A stretch of 64,000 bases of DNA from Alsobacter soli. Lineage in GTDB: Bacteria > Pseudomonadota > Alphaproteobacteria > Rhizobiales > Beijerinckiaceae. This document shows, in pieces, positions 53,445 through 62,851 of the stretch. Position 1 is the first letter of the stretch. Each line of letters starts with the position of its first letter. Under the pieces are notes generated by a model. That model did no database searches. It had not been told where the DNA came from and worked only from the letters and a program-made list of their open reading frames with translations. The stretch spans positions 1 to 64,000 of the forward strand of contig NZ_PVZS01000007.1 of NCBI RefSeq assembly GCF_003004785.1, in the 5' to 3' direction. A program made the translations under genes and the position numbers.

Positions 53445-55241
53445 ATGTTCACCACTCGCCCCGAGATCCTGGGGACCTTCGGCGTCGTCACCTCCACCCA
53501 CTGGATCGCGTCCGCGGTCGGCATGAACGTGCTTGAGAAGGGCGGCAACGCCTTCGACGCCTGCGCGGCGACCGCGTTCACGCTGCAGATCGTGGAGCCG
53601 CACCTGTGCGGGCCGGCGGGCGAGGCGCCCGCGGTGTTCTATTCCAAGCGCACCGGCAAGGTGGAGGTGCTGTGCAGCCAGGGCGTCACGCCGGCCGCCG
53701 CCACCATCGAGGAGTACAAGCGCCGCGGGCTCGACATGATCCCCGGCTCCGGCCTGCTGGCCACCGTGGTGCCGGGCGCCTTCGACGGCTGGATGCTGCT
53801 GCTGCGCGAGCACGGCTCCCTGCCGTTGCGCGACATCCTGGGCCCGGCGATCGGCTACGCCCGAGACGGGCACCCGATGCTGCCGCGCGTGTCGGAAGCC
53901 ATCGCCGCGCAGGCCGAGTTCTTCGCCAAGGAATGGCCGACGTCTGCCGCCACATGGACGCCGAACGGGGCCGTCCCGACGCCGCGAGCCCTGTTCCGCA
54001 ACCCCATGCTGGCGATCACCTACCAGCGCATCCTGGACGAGGCCGAGTCGGCCGGCCGGGGCGACCGGGTGCAGGAGATCGAGGCCGCCCGCAACGCCTT
54101 CATGAAGGGCTTCGTGGCCGAGGCGATCGACCGCTTCTGCCGCACGACGGAGGTGATGGACGCCAGCGGGCAGCGCAACGGCGCGGTGCTCACGGGACAG
54201 GACTTGGCCGAGTGGCAGGCGAGCTTCGACGAGCCGCAGCGCTACGATTATCACGGCTGGACCGTGTGCAAGCAGCGGCCCTGGGGCCAGGGCCCGGCCT
54301 TCCTCCAGGCGCTGTCGCTCCTGAAGGGCTTCGACATCGCCGCCATGGACCCCAAGGGCGCCGACTACATCCACACCGTGGCCGAGGCGATGAAGCTCGC
54401 CTACGCCGATCGCGAGGCCTACTACGGCGATCCGAACTTCAGCGAGGTCCCGATCGACCAGCTTCTGTCCGACGCCCACGCGGATGAGCGGCGCAAGCTG
54501 ATCGGCGACAAGGCCTCCAAGGAACTGCGTCCTTCCGTGCTGCCGGGCTTCGAGGAGCAGGTGAAGCACACGCTGGAGAACCTGGCGCGCCGCCGCGACG
54601 GAGGCACCGGGGTCGGGGCCGGCGAGCCGACCATGGCCCACCTGCGCACCGCCAAGCGCGGCGACACGGTGCATATCGACGTGATCGACCGCTGGGGGAA
54701 CATGATCTCGGCGACGCCGTCGGGCGGCTGGCTGCAGTCCTCCCCGGTCATCCCGGAGCTCGGCTTCCCGCTCAACTCGCGCGCCCAGATGTTCTGGCTT
54801 GAGCCGGGACTGCCCACCAGCCTGGCGCCGAAGAAACGCCCACGGACGACCCTGACGCCCTCGCTGGCGCTGCATGAGGGCCGGCCGACGCTGGTGTTCG
54901 GCACGCCCGGCGGCGACCAGCAGGACCAATGGCAACTCTCGCTGTTCCTGCGCCGGGTCCACCATGGCCTCAACCTGCAGGAGGCGATCGACCTGCCCCT
55001 GTTCCACACCGGGCACTTCCCCTCGTCCTTCTACCCGCGCGAGTCGCGACCGGGACACCTGATGGTGGAGGCGAACGTCGGCGAGGACGTGATCGCCGAC
55101 CTGAAGCGCCGCGGGCATGACGTCGAGGTCGCAGAGCCCTGGACCGTCGGCCGCCTCACTGCGGCCGAGAAGGACGAGAACGGCATCCTCCACGCCGCCG
55201 CCACGCCACGGCTGATGCAGGCTTACGCAATCGGGCGGTGA
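53445..55241 (+). CDS. Gamma-glutamyltransferase family protein
   Basis: A 598-residue Ntn-hydrolase of the GGT family. The autoprocessing nucleophile is Thr408 in RGDTVHIDV, aligned with the TTH motif of E. coli GGT; upstream GGNAFDACAATAFTLQIVEP and downstream TPSGGW and TPGGDQQDQWQ also match. No signal peptide is visible, so the protein is probably cytoplasmic, unlike the periplasmic E. coli enzyme. That fits hydrolysis after import by the transporter encoded just upstream. Other GGT-fold proteins include cephalosporin acylases; the substrate is inferred as glutathione or gamma-glutamyl compounds. Confidence 0.88.
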   Translation: MFTTRPEILGTFGVVTSTHWIASAVGMNVLEKGGNAFDACAATAFTLQIVEPHLCGPAGEAPAVFYSKRTGKVEVLCSQGVTPAAATIEEYKRRGLDMIPGSGLLATVVPGAFDGWMLLLREHGSLPLRDILGPAIGYARDGHPMLPRVSEAIAAQAEFFAKEWPTSAATWTPNGAVPTPRALFRNPMLAITYQRILDEAESAGRGDRVQEIEAARNAFMKGFVAEAIDRFCRTTEVMDASGQRNGAVLTGQDLAEWQASFDEPQRYDYHGWTVCKQRPWGQGPAFLQALSLLKGFDIAAMDPKGADYIHTVAEAMKLAYADREAYYGDPNFSEVPIDQLLSDAHADERRKLIGDKASKELRPSVLPGFEEQVKHTLENLARRRDGGTGVGAGEPTMAHLRTAKRGDTVHIDVIDRWGNMISATPSGGWLQSSPVIPELGFPLNSRAQMFWLEPGLPTSLAPKKRPRTTLTPSLALHEGRPTLVFGTPGGDQQDQWQLSLFLRRVHHGLNLQEAIDLPLFHTGHFPSSFYPRESRPGHLMVEANVGEDVIADLKRRGHDVEVAEPWTVGRLTAAEKDENGILHAAATPRLMQAYAIGR

Positions 55242-55289
55242 GGGCCGGGCCTGCGCTGGCCCTGCGGTGGAACCAGCCCTCACCCCCTG

Positions 55290-55315
55290 CCCTCTCCCTC
55301 TGGCGTGGGAGAGGG
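55290..55315 (+). repeat. Inverted repeat after the gamma-glutamyltransferase gene
   Basis: CCCTCTCCC (55290-55298) and GGGAGAGGG (55307-55315) form a perfect 9-bp stem with an 8-base loop. It is a common form of rhizobial intergenic palindrome and may also help end transcription, though no T-run follows on either strand. Confidence 0.6.
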
Positions 55316-55343
55316 GTAACCCGGCGGCCCGCCGAGCGGCCGC

Positions 55344-55841
55344 TCATGACGAAGGATGTCGCCTCCGGGCGGCCCTGCGCGCCAGCGCGAGCGTCACGAG
55401 GCTGGCGAGGACCAGCACCGGTCCGACGAGGCGATCGGTGCCCACGGCCCGTAGCGGCACGACGGGATCACCCCAGCCCAGCGCCCGGCAGGGGCAGGCG
55501 CCTCCGAACGTGGCGGTGACGGTGATCAGAGCCGCCCAAGCCAGCGTGAACAGACTGGCGAGCGCAATCGCCAAATGCGGGCCGCGAGCCACGCCGTGCG
55601 GATCGAGCAGCAGGGTGACCCAACCTACGACAAAGAAGGGCAAAGCCATCAGCGCGCCCACATAAAGCGCGCCGGCATGACATTGGCGGCAGTCCACCCA
55701 GAGAAAGGCCGCAAAGGCGACGGCGGCGCCCGCCAGCACCGGGCCCAGGGCCGCGCGGCCGTGACGCCAGCCGGTGAGCGCCAGCACGCCGGCCGCAAGC
55801 AGCAGTCCGAGGCCAAGCAGCGCTGCGGCTGCGCGCAACAC
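55344..55841 (-). CDS. Hypothetical membrane protein with about five transmembrane segments
   Basis: A 165-residue hydrophobic protein starting with GTG; GGGAGGGGG lies 3 bases upstream and decides this start. Segments of 18-22 hydrophobic residues cover most of it. Two Cys pairs (CRQC near residue 51, and CPC near 116) might bind metal or form disulfides, but no family is recognised. It lies 22 bases downstream of the aapP stop on the same strand and could be the last gene of the aap operon. Confidence 0.6.
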   Translation of the reverse strand: MLRAAAALLGLGLLLAAGVLALTGWRHGRAALGPVLAGAAVAFAAFLWVDCRQCHAGALYVGALMALPFFVVGWVTLLLDPHGVARGPHLAIALASLFTLAWAALITVTATFGGACPCRALGWGDPVVPLRAVGTDRLVGPVLVLASLVTLALARRAARRRHPSS

Positions 55842-55862
55842 TGCCCCCTCCCGGCCCGGCGA

Positions 55863-56651
55863 TCAGTGCAGGATCTGGCTGAGGAACAGCTTCGTGCGCT
55901 CGTGCTGCGGGTTGCGGAAGAACTCGTCTGGCGTGTTCATCTCCACGATCTGCCCAGCGTCCATGAAGATCACGCGGTTGGCGACCTGCCGCGCGAAGCC
56001 CATCTCGTGGGTCACGCAGATCATGGTCATGCCCTCCATGGCGAGGGACACCATGGTGTCGAGCACCTCCTTCACCATCTCCGGGTCGAGCGCGGAGGTG
56101 GGCTCGTCGAACAGCATGATCTTGGGGCTCATGCACAGCGAGCGTGCAATGGCCACACGCTGCTGCTGTCCGCCCGAGAGCTGGCCCGGGTACTTGTTCG
56201 CCTGCTCCGGGATCTTCACGCGGCGCAGGTAGTGCATCGCGATCTCCTCGGCGTCCTTCTTGGGCATCTTCTTCACCCAGATCGGCGCCAGCGTGCAGTT
56301 CTCCAGGATGGTCAGGTGCGGGAACAGGTTGAAGTGCTGGAACACCATCCCGACCTCGCGGCGGATCTCGTCGATCCGCTTCAGGTCGTTGGTCAGCTCG
56401 ATGCCGTCCACGATGATCCGGCCCTTCTGGTGCTCCTCCAGGCGGTTGATGCAGCGGATCATGGTCGACTTGCCGGAGCCGGAAGGCCCGCAGACCACGA
56501 GGCGTTCGCCCCGCTTCACCGTGAGGTTGATGTCGCGCAGAACGTGGAACTCGCCGTACCACTTGTTCATGCCGATCAGCTCGATGGCCATCTCGTTCTT
56601 GAGCTGGGCGGGCTTGAGGGAGGCGGGCGCGGTAGCGATGGCGGATGACAT
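55863..56651 (-). CDS. aapP: General L-amino acid ABC transporter ATP-binding protein
   Basis: A 262-residue polar-amino-acid ATPase. It has Walker [10 protein letters not shown] (about residues 54-62), signature LSGGQQQR near 155, Walker [16 protein letters not shown] and CVTHEMGFA, all typical of GlnQ/AapP. It follows aapM after 14 bases. The aap system of rhizobia imports a broad range of L-amino acids and affects amino-acid export. Assignment to aap, not a narrower system, rests on the large permeases. Confidence 0.9.
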   Translation of the reverse strand: MSSAIATAPASLKPAQLKNEMAIELIGMNKWYGEFHVLRDINLTVKRGERLVVCGPSGSGKSTMIRCINRLEEHQKGRIIVDGIELTNDLKRIDEIRREVGMVFQHFNLFPHLTILENCTLAPIWVKKMPKKDAEEIAMHYLRRVKIPEQANKYPGQLSGGQQQRVAIARSLCMSPKIMLFDEPTSALDPEMVKEVLDTMVSLAMEGMTMICVTHEMGFARQVANRVIFMDAGQIVEMNTPDEFFRNPQHERTKLFLSQILH

Positions 56652-56665
56652 GTGCGGGGTCTCCC

Positions 56666-57847
56666 TTACCGTTTGTCCGCCCGCGCCAGGCGCGCTTCCA
56701 CGCCCCTCGCGTAGCTCGACATCAGGTAGCAGCAGATGAAGTAGAAGACGGCGGCGTAGACATAGCCGGTCGCCGACACGGTCGGCGCGCCCCAGGTCGG
56801 GTCGATGCGCGCCGCCTCGATGGTCTTCAAGAAGTCGAAGATGCCGACGATGACGACCAGCGTCGTGTCCTTGAACAGGCCGATATAGGTGTTCACGATG
56901 TTCGGGATGGTGATCTTCAGCGCCTGCGGCAGGATGACGAGGCCCATCATCTGCCAGTAGCTGAGGCCCATCGCCATGGCGCCCTCATACTGCCCGCGCG
57001 GCAGCGCCTGCAGGCCGGCGCGCACCACTTCGGCCATGTAGGCCGCGGCGAAGAGCGCGATGCCGATCAGGGCGCGCAGCAGCTTGTCGGGCTGGAACTC
57101 GTAGGGCACGAACAGCGGCAGCATCACGCTGGCCATGAACAGCACGGTGATGAGCGGCACGCCGCGCACGAACTCGATGAAGATGACGCTGAAGAGCTTG
57201 GCCGCCGGCATGGTCGAGCGCCGGCCCAGCGCCAGGATGATGCCGAGCGGCAGCGACACCACGATGCCCACCGCCGAGCACACGATGGTGACCAGGATTC
57301 CGCCCCACAGGTTGGTTTCCACCGTCCGCAGCCCGAGCCAGGGCGCGCCGACCAGGAGGATGTAGGACACGATCGGCAGGACGACGAAGAAGTAGATCCC
57401 CCCGATGTCCCGGCGCGGCGCCTTCAGGTTGAGCAGCCAGACCACTCCAATGGCGAGCAGCGCGAAGAACACGTTCACGCGCCAGCGCTCCGCCATGGGG
57501 TAGGAGCCGTAGGTGAAGTACGCGGCGCGATCCGTCACAAAGGCCCAGCACGCGCCGACGACCGTGCGATCGGGCGTATAGATGCAGGCCTCGCGGTTCT
57601 GCCCCGTCCAGATCGCGTCGATGACCAGAAACCGGAGCAGCGGCGGAATGGCCCATGCGAGCAGCAGGGCGATGACGATCGTGAGCGCGATGTTCACCGG
57701 CCCGGTGAACAGGTGAGTGCGCATCCAGGCCCAGGGGCCGACCGTGCTGGCGGGCGGGGGCGATGGCTGCAGCGTCGCGCGGCTGACATAGGCGGGGCCG
57801 GGGTCGGTCCGCGGCGTGGGAAAGGATGAAGCGTCCGTGGCGGTCAT
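56666..57847 (-). CDS. aapM: General L-amino acid ABC transporter permease
   Basis: A 393-residue permease. It is much longer than usual polar amino acid permeases (220-250 residues) because of an N-terminal region with extra membrane helices; this is typical of AapM/BztC. The C-terminal core has [21 protein letters not shown], the EAA-like loop for the ATPase, and [17 protein letters not shown]. It follows aapQ after 10 bases and precedes aapP. Confidence 0.92.
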   Translation of the reverse strand: MTATDASSFPTPRTDPGPAYVSRATLQPSPPPASTVGPWAWMRTHLFTGPVNIALTIVIALLLAWAIPPLLRFLVIDAIWTGQNREACIYTPDRTVVGACWAFVTDRAAYFTYGSYPMAERWRVNVFFALLAIGVVWLLNLKAPRRDIGGIYFFVVLPIVSYILLVGAPWLGLRTVETNLWGGILVTIVCSAVGIVVSLPLGIILALGRRSTMPAAKLFSVIFIEFVRGVPLITVLFMASVMLPLFVPYEFQPDKLLRALIGIALFAAAYMAEVVRAGLQALPRGQYEGAMAMGLSYWQMMGLVILPQALKITIPNIVNTYIGLFKDTTLVVIVGIFDFLKTIEAARIDPTWGAPTVSATGYVYAAVFYFICCYLMSSYARGVEARLARADKR

Positions 57848-57857
57848 TGTCGTGCCC

Positions 57858-59054
57858 TCAACGCTCCACCAGGGCCTTGCGGCTGTTGTAGATGTTCATG
57901 GCGAAGGACGTGCCGAGGCTGATGGTGAGATAGACCAGCATGGTGATGCCAACCACCTCGATCGCCTGCCCGGTCTGGTTCAGCACCGTTCCGGTGAACA
58001 CGTTCGCCAGGTCGGGATAGCCTACGAACACGGCCAGCGACGAGTTCTTCGTCAGGTTGAGGTACTGGCTGGTCAAAGGGGGAATGATCACCCGCATTGC
58101 CTGCGGGATGATGATCAGCTTGGTCGTCTGGTTGGGCCGGAGCCCCAGCGCGAAGGCCGCCTCGGTCTGCCCGTGCGAGACAGCCAGGATTCCGGCCCGA
58201 ACCACCTCGGTAATGAACGCGCCCGTGTAGATCGTCAGGCCGAACAGCAGCGCCAGGAACTCCGGCTGCAGCACCATGCCGCCGCCGATGTTGAAGCGCG
58301 TGGCCTGGGGGATGTCGAAGTTCAGTGGCCGGCCGAGCGCCAAGTAGGTGACCAGCGGCAGCCCGACGATCATGGCCAGCGTCACCCAGCCCACGGGCGC
58401 CTGCTGGCCGGTCTTTTCCTGCCGCTTGCGCGCCCAGTAGCGGAACGCGACCGTGACCACCACGCCGATGGCGAGGGCCAGCCACACGAAGTCGAAGGCC
58501 GGCTGGGGATCAGGCCGCGGCGCGTAGAGCCCGCGGTTGTTCAGGAAGATGCTGAAGGGCAGCTTTGCGCTTTCGCGCACGTCCGGCAGCGCCTTGAGGA
58601 CGGCGTTGTACCAGAACAGCAGCTGAAGGAGCAGCGGCAGGTTGCGCACGATCTCCACGTACCAGCGCGCCACCCCGGCCACGAGCACGTTCTTGGACAG
58701 GCGCGCCACGCCCATGGTGAAGCCGAGCATCGTCGCCAGGACGATGCCGATGACGGCCACCAGCAGCGTGTTCAGCAGGCCCACCCAGAAGGCCTGCCCA
58801 TAGGTGCTGTATTGTTCGGAATAATCGATCAGCGACTGGCTGATCGGAAAACCCGCGGCGTTGTTCCAGAAGCCCAGACCCGTCGCGATGTTCTGCCGGC
58901 GGAGGTTCTCGACGGCGTTGGCCGCGGCCTCGTACACCACGAACGCGATGACCAGGCACAGAATGACCTGGAACGCGATGCTGCGAACTCTCGGATCATA
59001 GAGCGGCGAAACTTTGGGCCGCTCGGAAGCAGCCTCGATCTGACCGGTCGACAT
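57858..59054 (-). CDS. aapQ: General L-amino acid ABC transporter permease
   Basis: A 398-residue permease of the AapQ/BztB type with an N-terminal extension (RVRSIAFQVILCLVIAFVVY and the conserved NLRRQNIATGLGFW). The core has FITEVVRAGILAVSHGQTEA and IIPQAMRVIIPPLTSQYLNL. It forms the heterodimeric channel with AapM. First permease of the operon, 100 bases downstream of aapJ. Confidence 0.93.
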   Translation of the reverse strand: MSTGQIEAASERPKVSPLYDPRVRSIAFQVILCLVIAFVVYEAAANAVENLRRQNIATGLGFWNNAAGFPISQSLIDYSEQYSTYGQAFWVGLLNTLLVAVIGIVLATMLGFTMGVARLSKNVLVAGVARWYVEIVRNLPLLLQLLFWYNAVLKALPDVRESAKLPFSIFLNNRGLYAPRPDPQPAFDFVWLALAIGVVVTVAFRYWARKRQEKTGQQAPVGWVTLAMIVGLPLVTYLALGRPLNFDIPQATRFNIGGGMVLQPEFLALLFGLTIYTGAFITEVVRAGILAVSHGQTEAAFALGLRPNQTTKLIIIPQAMRVIIPPLTSQYLNLTKNSSLAVFVGYPDLANVFTGTVLNQTGQAIEVVGITMLVYLTISLGTSFAMNIYNSRKALVER

Positions 59055-59154
59055 GTCCCGTTCCCCACTCCTCGACGACCTTCAAGCAAGCGCCGTTCCA
59101 CTTGCAGCCGCCGCGATGCGGGGCGCGGTTGATCCGCGCCCCGCGGCATTCATA

Positions 59155-60174
59155 TCAGCGGATCGGCGGCGCGTACTGCAGGCCGCCCTTGTTCCACAGC
59201 GCATTCAGGCCACGCTTGATCTTCAGCGGCGAGCCCTGGCCGACCGTGCGCTCGAAGCTCTCGCCGTAGTTGCCGACGAGCTTGATCACGCGGTACGCCC
59301 AGTCGTTGCTGAGGCCGAGCCCTTCGCCGAACTTGCCCTCGGTGCCGAGCAGGCGCTTGATGTCCGGGTTGTCGGACTTGAGCATCTGGTCGACGTTCTT
59401 GGAGTCGACGCCAAGTTCCTCGGCGTTCAACTGGGCGAAGAGCACCCACTTCACGATATCGAACCACTGGTCATCGCCGTGGCGCACGGCCGGGCCGAGC
59501 GGCTCCTTGGAGATGATCTCGGGCAGCACGATATGTTCGTCGGGCTGGGCGAGGCGCAGGCGTTCGGCGTAGAGGCCGGAGGCGTCCGTGGTGAACGCGT
59601 CGCAGCGGCCGGCCTCGTAGGCCTTCAGCGTCTCGTCCGAGGTCGCGAAGGTGACCGACTTCAGCTGCAGCTTGTTGGCGCGGAAATAGTCAGCGAGGTT
59701 GAGCTCGGTGGTGGTGCCCTGCTGCACGCAGACGGAGGCGCCGTTCAGCTCGAGCGCGGAGGCCACCTTCAGGTTCTTGCGAACCATGAAGCCCTGGCCG
59801 TCATAGTAGTTGACGCCGGTAAAGTTCAGGCCGAGCGATGTGTCGCGGGAGATCGTCCAGGTGGTGTTGCGGACGAGGACGTCCACTTCGCCGGACTGGA
59901 GCGCCGTGAAGCGATCCTTGGCGGACAGGGGGGTGAACTTCACCTTCGTGGGGTCGTTGAAGATCGCGGAGGAAATCGCGCGGCAGAACTCCACGTCCAG
60001 GCCGGTCCAGTTGCCCTGGGCGTCCGGCTGGCCGAAGCCGGCGAGGCCGGTGTTGGAGCCGCACTGCAAGAAGCCCTTCTGCTTCACGCTGTCGAGCGTG
60101 CCAGCCTGCGCCGTTCCGGCGATCAGCGCCGCGGCGACGCCAAACGCCGCCGAAACGAACATGTTCTTTTTCAT
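59155..60174 (-). CDS. aapJ: General L-amino acid ABC transporter substrate-binding protein
   Basis: A 339-residue periplasmic protein (SBP family 3). A signal peptide ends near TAQA (residue 24). The mature domain starts GTLDSVKQKGFLQCGSNTGL and contains VEFCRAISSAIFNDPTKVKF, the AapJ/BztA pattern. It is about 100 residues longer than GlnH-type proteins, as is normal for AapJ. First gene of aapJQMP; a candidate promoter lies at 60274-60302. Confidence 0.94.
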   Translation of the reverse strand: MKKNMFVSAAFGVAAALIAGTAQAGTLDSVKQKGFLQCGSNTGLAGFGQPDAQGNWTGLDVEFCRAISSAIFNDPTKVKFTPLSAKDRFTALQSGEVDVLVRNTTWTISRDTSLGLNFTGVNYYDGQGFMVRKNLKVASALELNGASVCVQQGTTTELNLADYFRANKLQLKSVTFATSDETLKAYEAGRCDAFTTDASGLYAERLRLAQPDEHIVLPEIISKEPLGPAVRHGDDQWFDIVKWVLFAQLNAEELGVDSKNVDQMLKSDNPDIKRLLGTEGKFGEGLGLSNDWAYRVIKLVGNYGESFERTVGQGSPLKIKRGLNALWNKGGLQYAPPIR

Positions 60175-60273
60175 CTGAAAAAAGCTCCCACTCCGTGGTT
60201 TTCGCCCCTGTCCGGGGTCATTCCGTCCGCGCGCGCGCCATCAAGGGCGTTCTCGCGCAGCCGCAATCCATCC

Positions 60274-60302
60274 ATCTCATTTGACTTTTGCGGAACGGTC
60301 AA
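60274..60302 (-). promoter_or_regulatory. Candidate sigma-70 promoter of aapJQMP
   Basis: On the minus strand, -35 TTGACC (60302-60297) and -10 TGAGAT (60279-60274, 3 of 6 matches) are 17 bases apart, giving a leader of about 90 bases. An inverted repeat TTGAC-N12-GTCAA (60281-60302) overlaps it and could be a regulator site. The rest of the 261-base gap shows no gene. Confidence 0.4.
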
Positions 60303-60435
60303 GGGCTTGGCCGGCGCCGTTCGGTCGCGTCTTCGCCAGGATTGAGCCGCGCCCTGGACTTGACGGGTCCCTCCCCCGCCGTGCTCCATGGCGCGCCCGG
60401 CGCCGCCGCGCGACTTTGCATCCGGACTTTATCGC

Positions 60436-61623
60436 ATGAAGAAGCTTACGCCCGACGACCAGCGCAATCTGGATCTCCGCACCCGCCTGGTCCATGCAGG
60501 ACGCGACCCCTCCGAGCAGCACGGCTTCGTCAACACGCCGATCTACCGTGGCTCGACGGTCCTGTACCCGACCATGGACGATGTCCTGAACCGGCGCGGG
60601 CGCTACTCCTACGGCACCAAGGGCACGCCGACGATCGAGTCGCTGGAGACCGCCTGGACGCAGCTCGCCGGCGCCGCCGGCTCCGTGCTGCTGCCCTCGG
60701 GCCTCGCCGCCATCGCGATCGCCCTGCAGACCTGCCTCAAGGCGGGCGACCACCTGCTCGTGACCGATTCCGTCTACCGACCCACGCGCGAGTTCTGCGA
60801 GGGCCTCCTGAAGCGCTTCGGCGTCGAGACCACCTATTTCGATCCCGCCCTGGGCGCCGCGGTCGAGAGCCTCTTCCGCCCCAACACGACCGCCATCCTC
60901 ACGGAGGCGCCCGGCTCACAGTCCTTCGAGATGCAGGACGTGCCGGCCATCGCCGAGGTCGCCCACCGCCGCGGCCTCTGCGTCCTCATGGACAACACCT
61001 GGGCGACGCCGATCTTCTTCCCCCCGCACGAGCGCGGCGTGGACATCGCCATCGAGGCGGGCACCAAGTACCTCTCCGGCGGCTCGGACCTGCTGATGGG
61101 CCTCGTCTCGGCCAACGCCGAGTGGTTCCCGCGGCTTCGCCAGACCTTCGACCTCATCGCGCCCTGCGCCGGCCCGGAGGACGCCTTCCTGTGCCTGCGC
61201 GGCATCCGCACCATGGCGTTGCGGCTCAAGGAGCATGAGAAGCAGGCCCTCGACATGGCGCGCTGGCTGGAGGCCCGCCCGGAGGTGCACCAGGTGCTCC
61301 ACCCGGCGCTCGAGTCGCACCCCGGCCACGCGCTTTGGAAACGCGACTTCTCCGGCTCCTCGGGCCTGTTCTCGGTTCTGCTGAAGCCGGCCAGCCGGAC
61401 CCAGGTCGCCGCCTTGCTGGACGACCTCAAGCTCTTCGGCATGGGCTACAGCTGGGGCGGCTTCGAGAGCCTGGTCATCCCCTTCGACTGCTCGACTTAC
61501 CGCACGGCTACAACCTGGAGCCCGCCCGGCCCGGCCCTGCGCTTCCACATCGGCCTGGAGAGCCTAGACGACCTCAAGGCAGATTTGGCCGCGGGATTCG
61601 AGCGGATGCGCAAGGTGGTGTGA
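60436..61623 (+). CDS. metC: Cystathionine beta-lyase
   Basis: A 395-residue PLP enzyme of the Cys/Met metabolism family that converts cystathionine to homocysteine, pyruvate and ammonia. The PLP Lys is Lys211 in EAGTKYLSGG, with LMDNTWATPIFF before it (Asp for the pyridine N). The start region RTRLVHAGRDPSEQHGFVNT and the SWGGFESL motif near the C terminus support MetC over cystathionine gamma-synthase. The ATG at 60436 is preferred; an upstream in-frame ATG at 60388 would add 16 residues. Ribosome site weak for both. Divergent from aapJ. Confidence 0.87.
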   Translation: MKKLTPDDQRNLDLRTRLVHAGRDPSEQHGFVNTPIYRGSTVLYPTMDDVLNRRGRYSYGTKGTPTIESLETAWTQLAGAAGSVLLPSGLAAIAIALQTCLKAGDHLLVTDSVYRPTREFCEGLLKRFGVETTYFDPALGAAVESLFRPNTTAILTEAPGSQSFEMQDVPAIAEVAHRRGLCVLMDNTWATPIFFPPHERGVDIAIEAGTKYLSGGSDLLMGLVSANAEWFPRLRQTFDLIAPCAGPEDAFLCLRGIRTMALRLKEHEKQALDMARWLEARPEVHQVLHPALESHPGHALWKRDFSGSSGLFSVLLKPASRTQVAALLDDLKLFGMGYSWGGFESLVIPFDCSTYRTATTWSPPGPALRFHIGLESLDDLKADLAAGFERMRKVV

Positions 61624-61667
61624 GGGGGAGCGAACGCGCCCTCTGCGAAGCCAAGAAGTCACGCGCC

Positions 61668-61817
61668 GTCATCCCCGGCGCGCCGCTAAGCGCGGGAAGG
61701 GGATCCAGGTGGACGGACGGCCGCAGAGCGGGGCGGCGGAAGCCATCCGAGATCGGCGCGCGCGTCCCCTGGATCCCCTTCCCCTCTGCCGCTGCGCGGC
61801 TCCGGCCGGGGATGACG
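61668..61817. repeat. Palindromic repeat, copy A (150 bp)
   Basis: Left arm 61668-61709 (GTCATCCCCGGCGC ... AAGGGGATCCAGG) and right arm 61768-61817 (CCTGGATCCCCTTCCCC ... CCGGGGATGACG) are inverted copies. The same structure occurs 1.0 kb downstream (62669-62815), with the peptidase gene between them, and a half copy is at 40306. It fits a dispersed rhizobial miniature repeat. Confidence 0.8.
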
Positions 61818-61832
61818 CGGGTTTTAGGCTCC

Positions 61833-62510
61833 CTACCGCTGTCGAGGGCTAAGCGACGCGTTGCGCGAGCCGAGGGCGGCGTTGGCGCGACGCAGCGCCA
61901 CCAGGATCTGGTTCGGCGGGGCGGTGAACACCCACTTTTCCGGGGTCAGCTGCGACTGCCGGGTGAGGAAGAAGTAGCCGGTGGCGGTCCAGGAGCGGAT
62001 GTCGTCGCGCTTGTTGTCCAGCACGAGATCGCCCTTGTCGGTCACAGCGACGAGCACCGCGTGGCCCTCGCCGTGGTTGTCGAGCACGGCCGACATCAGC
62101 AGGCGGCCGGAGGGCCAGCCCAGGTCCATGAGCTTGCGCCGCTTCAGGAGAGCGAAGTCCTCGCAATCCCCCGCTCCGTCGTCCGGGAAGCCCCAGACGT
62201 CGGACACGCCGAAGTGATCCTGGTCGGTGATCTGGCGGATGGCCCCGTTCACCTCGCGGTTGACGTCGTCGAGCTCGTCCAGGCGCTCGGGCGTGATCTT
62301 GAACGACGCCACGTCGCCCTGGGGCGCGCAATCCTGCGGATTCTGCTCGCAGAAGGAATAGAAGGCCCGGGGCGCCGGGGCAGTTTTCCCGACCGTCATG
62401 GCGAGCTTGGTCGGAGCGGCCTTGCCGGTCTGCGCCGCCGAGGGCGCGCTCGCCCCGGCCAAAAGAGCCAGCGCGAAGCCGAGCGTCGCCGCCCCTCGAA
62501 TCGCCCCCAT
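61833..62510 (-). CDS. Transglutaminase-like cysteine peptidase (BTLCP/DUF920 family)
   Basis: A 225-residue exported protein. A signal peptide ends near SAA/QTG (about residue 27). The catalytic Cys116 in GDCEDFA, His150 in GEGHAVL and Asp165 in LVLDNKRDD complete the transglutaminase-like triad of bacterial BTLCP (DUF920) proteins, common in Hyphomicrobiales. Homologous LapG-type proteases cleave large adhesins; no LapD-like or adhesin gene is nearby, so the role is open. The gene is flanked by two copies of the palindromic repeat. Confidence 0.9.
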   Translation of the reverse strand: MGAIRGAATLGFALALLAGASAPSAAQTGKAAPTKLAMTVGKTAPAPRAFYSFCEQNPQDCAPQGDVASFKITPERLDELDDVNREVNGAIRQITDQDHFGVSDVWGFPDDGAGDCEDFALLKRRKLMDLGWPSGRLLMSAVLDNHGEGHAVLVAVTDKGDLVLDNKRDDIRSWTATGYFFLTRQSQLTPEKWVFTAPPNQILVALRRANAALGSRNASLSPRQR

Positions 62511-62668
62511 GAAACTACCCCCGGTTGTGCTGCGTTAAGCCTGCCTGTGCCTTCCGGTATTGGCCATCCGGGATTTCACGTAAGCGTCGGTTCGCCCCAG
62601 GGGTGAGTCCGCCGGGCAACAGTGGCGATGGGGGGCGACTGCTTTTGCCTGCGCGTCGTATCTCCGCC

Positions 62669-62815
62669 GTCATCCCCGGCGGCGCGAAGCGCCGGGAAGG
62701 GGATCCAGGCGTTTGGGACTGCCCTGAGCAGGGGAGCTAGGCAGGCCTGCGCAGCCTCGCGCGCGCCGCCCCTGGATCCCCTTCCCCTGCGCGGCTACGC
62801 CGCTCCGGCCGGTGG
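62669..62815. repeat. Palindromic repeat, copy B (about 147 bp)
   Basis: Left arm 62669-62709 (GTCATCCCCGGCGGCGCG ... AAGGGGATCCAGG) and right arm 62771-62815 (CCTGGATCCCCTTCCCC ... CTCCGGCCGGTGGG) mirror each other. The left arms of copies A and B are nearly identical; the right end here has decayed (GGTGGG in place of GGGGATGACG). It fills most of the 341-base gap 62511-62851. Confidence 0.78.
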
Positions 62816-62819
62816 GAAC

Positions 62820-62841
62820 GCCGGCCAGTCGCCTGGCCGGC
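62820..62841 (-). terminator. Possible terminator hairpin after the CGS-family gene
   Basis: GCCGGCCAG (62820-62828) and CTGGCCGGC (62833-62841) form a perfect 9-bp stem with a 4-base loop, 11 bases past the stop codon on the minus strand. There is no T-run on that side, so it may not act as an intrinsic terminator by itself. Confidence 0.4.
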
Positions 62842-62851
62842 TTGGTTGAGT

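Noticed and set aside
49524-55283. A 1919-codon open frame on the minus strand, antisense to the peptide transporter operon
   Set aside because: It covers five well-supported plus-strand genes, has no recognisable domain, and its composition is the mirror of GC-rich third-position codons; such long antisense frames are common in GC-rich genomes.
60175-60435. SAM riboswitch upstream of metC
   Set aside because: No SAM-II-like pseudoknot pattern or conserved core could be found; the region looks like a plain divergent promoter region.
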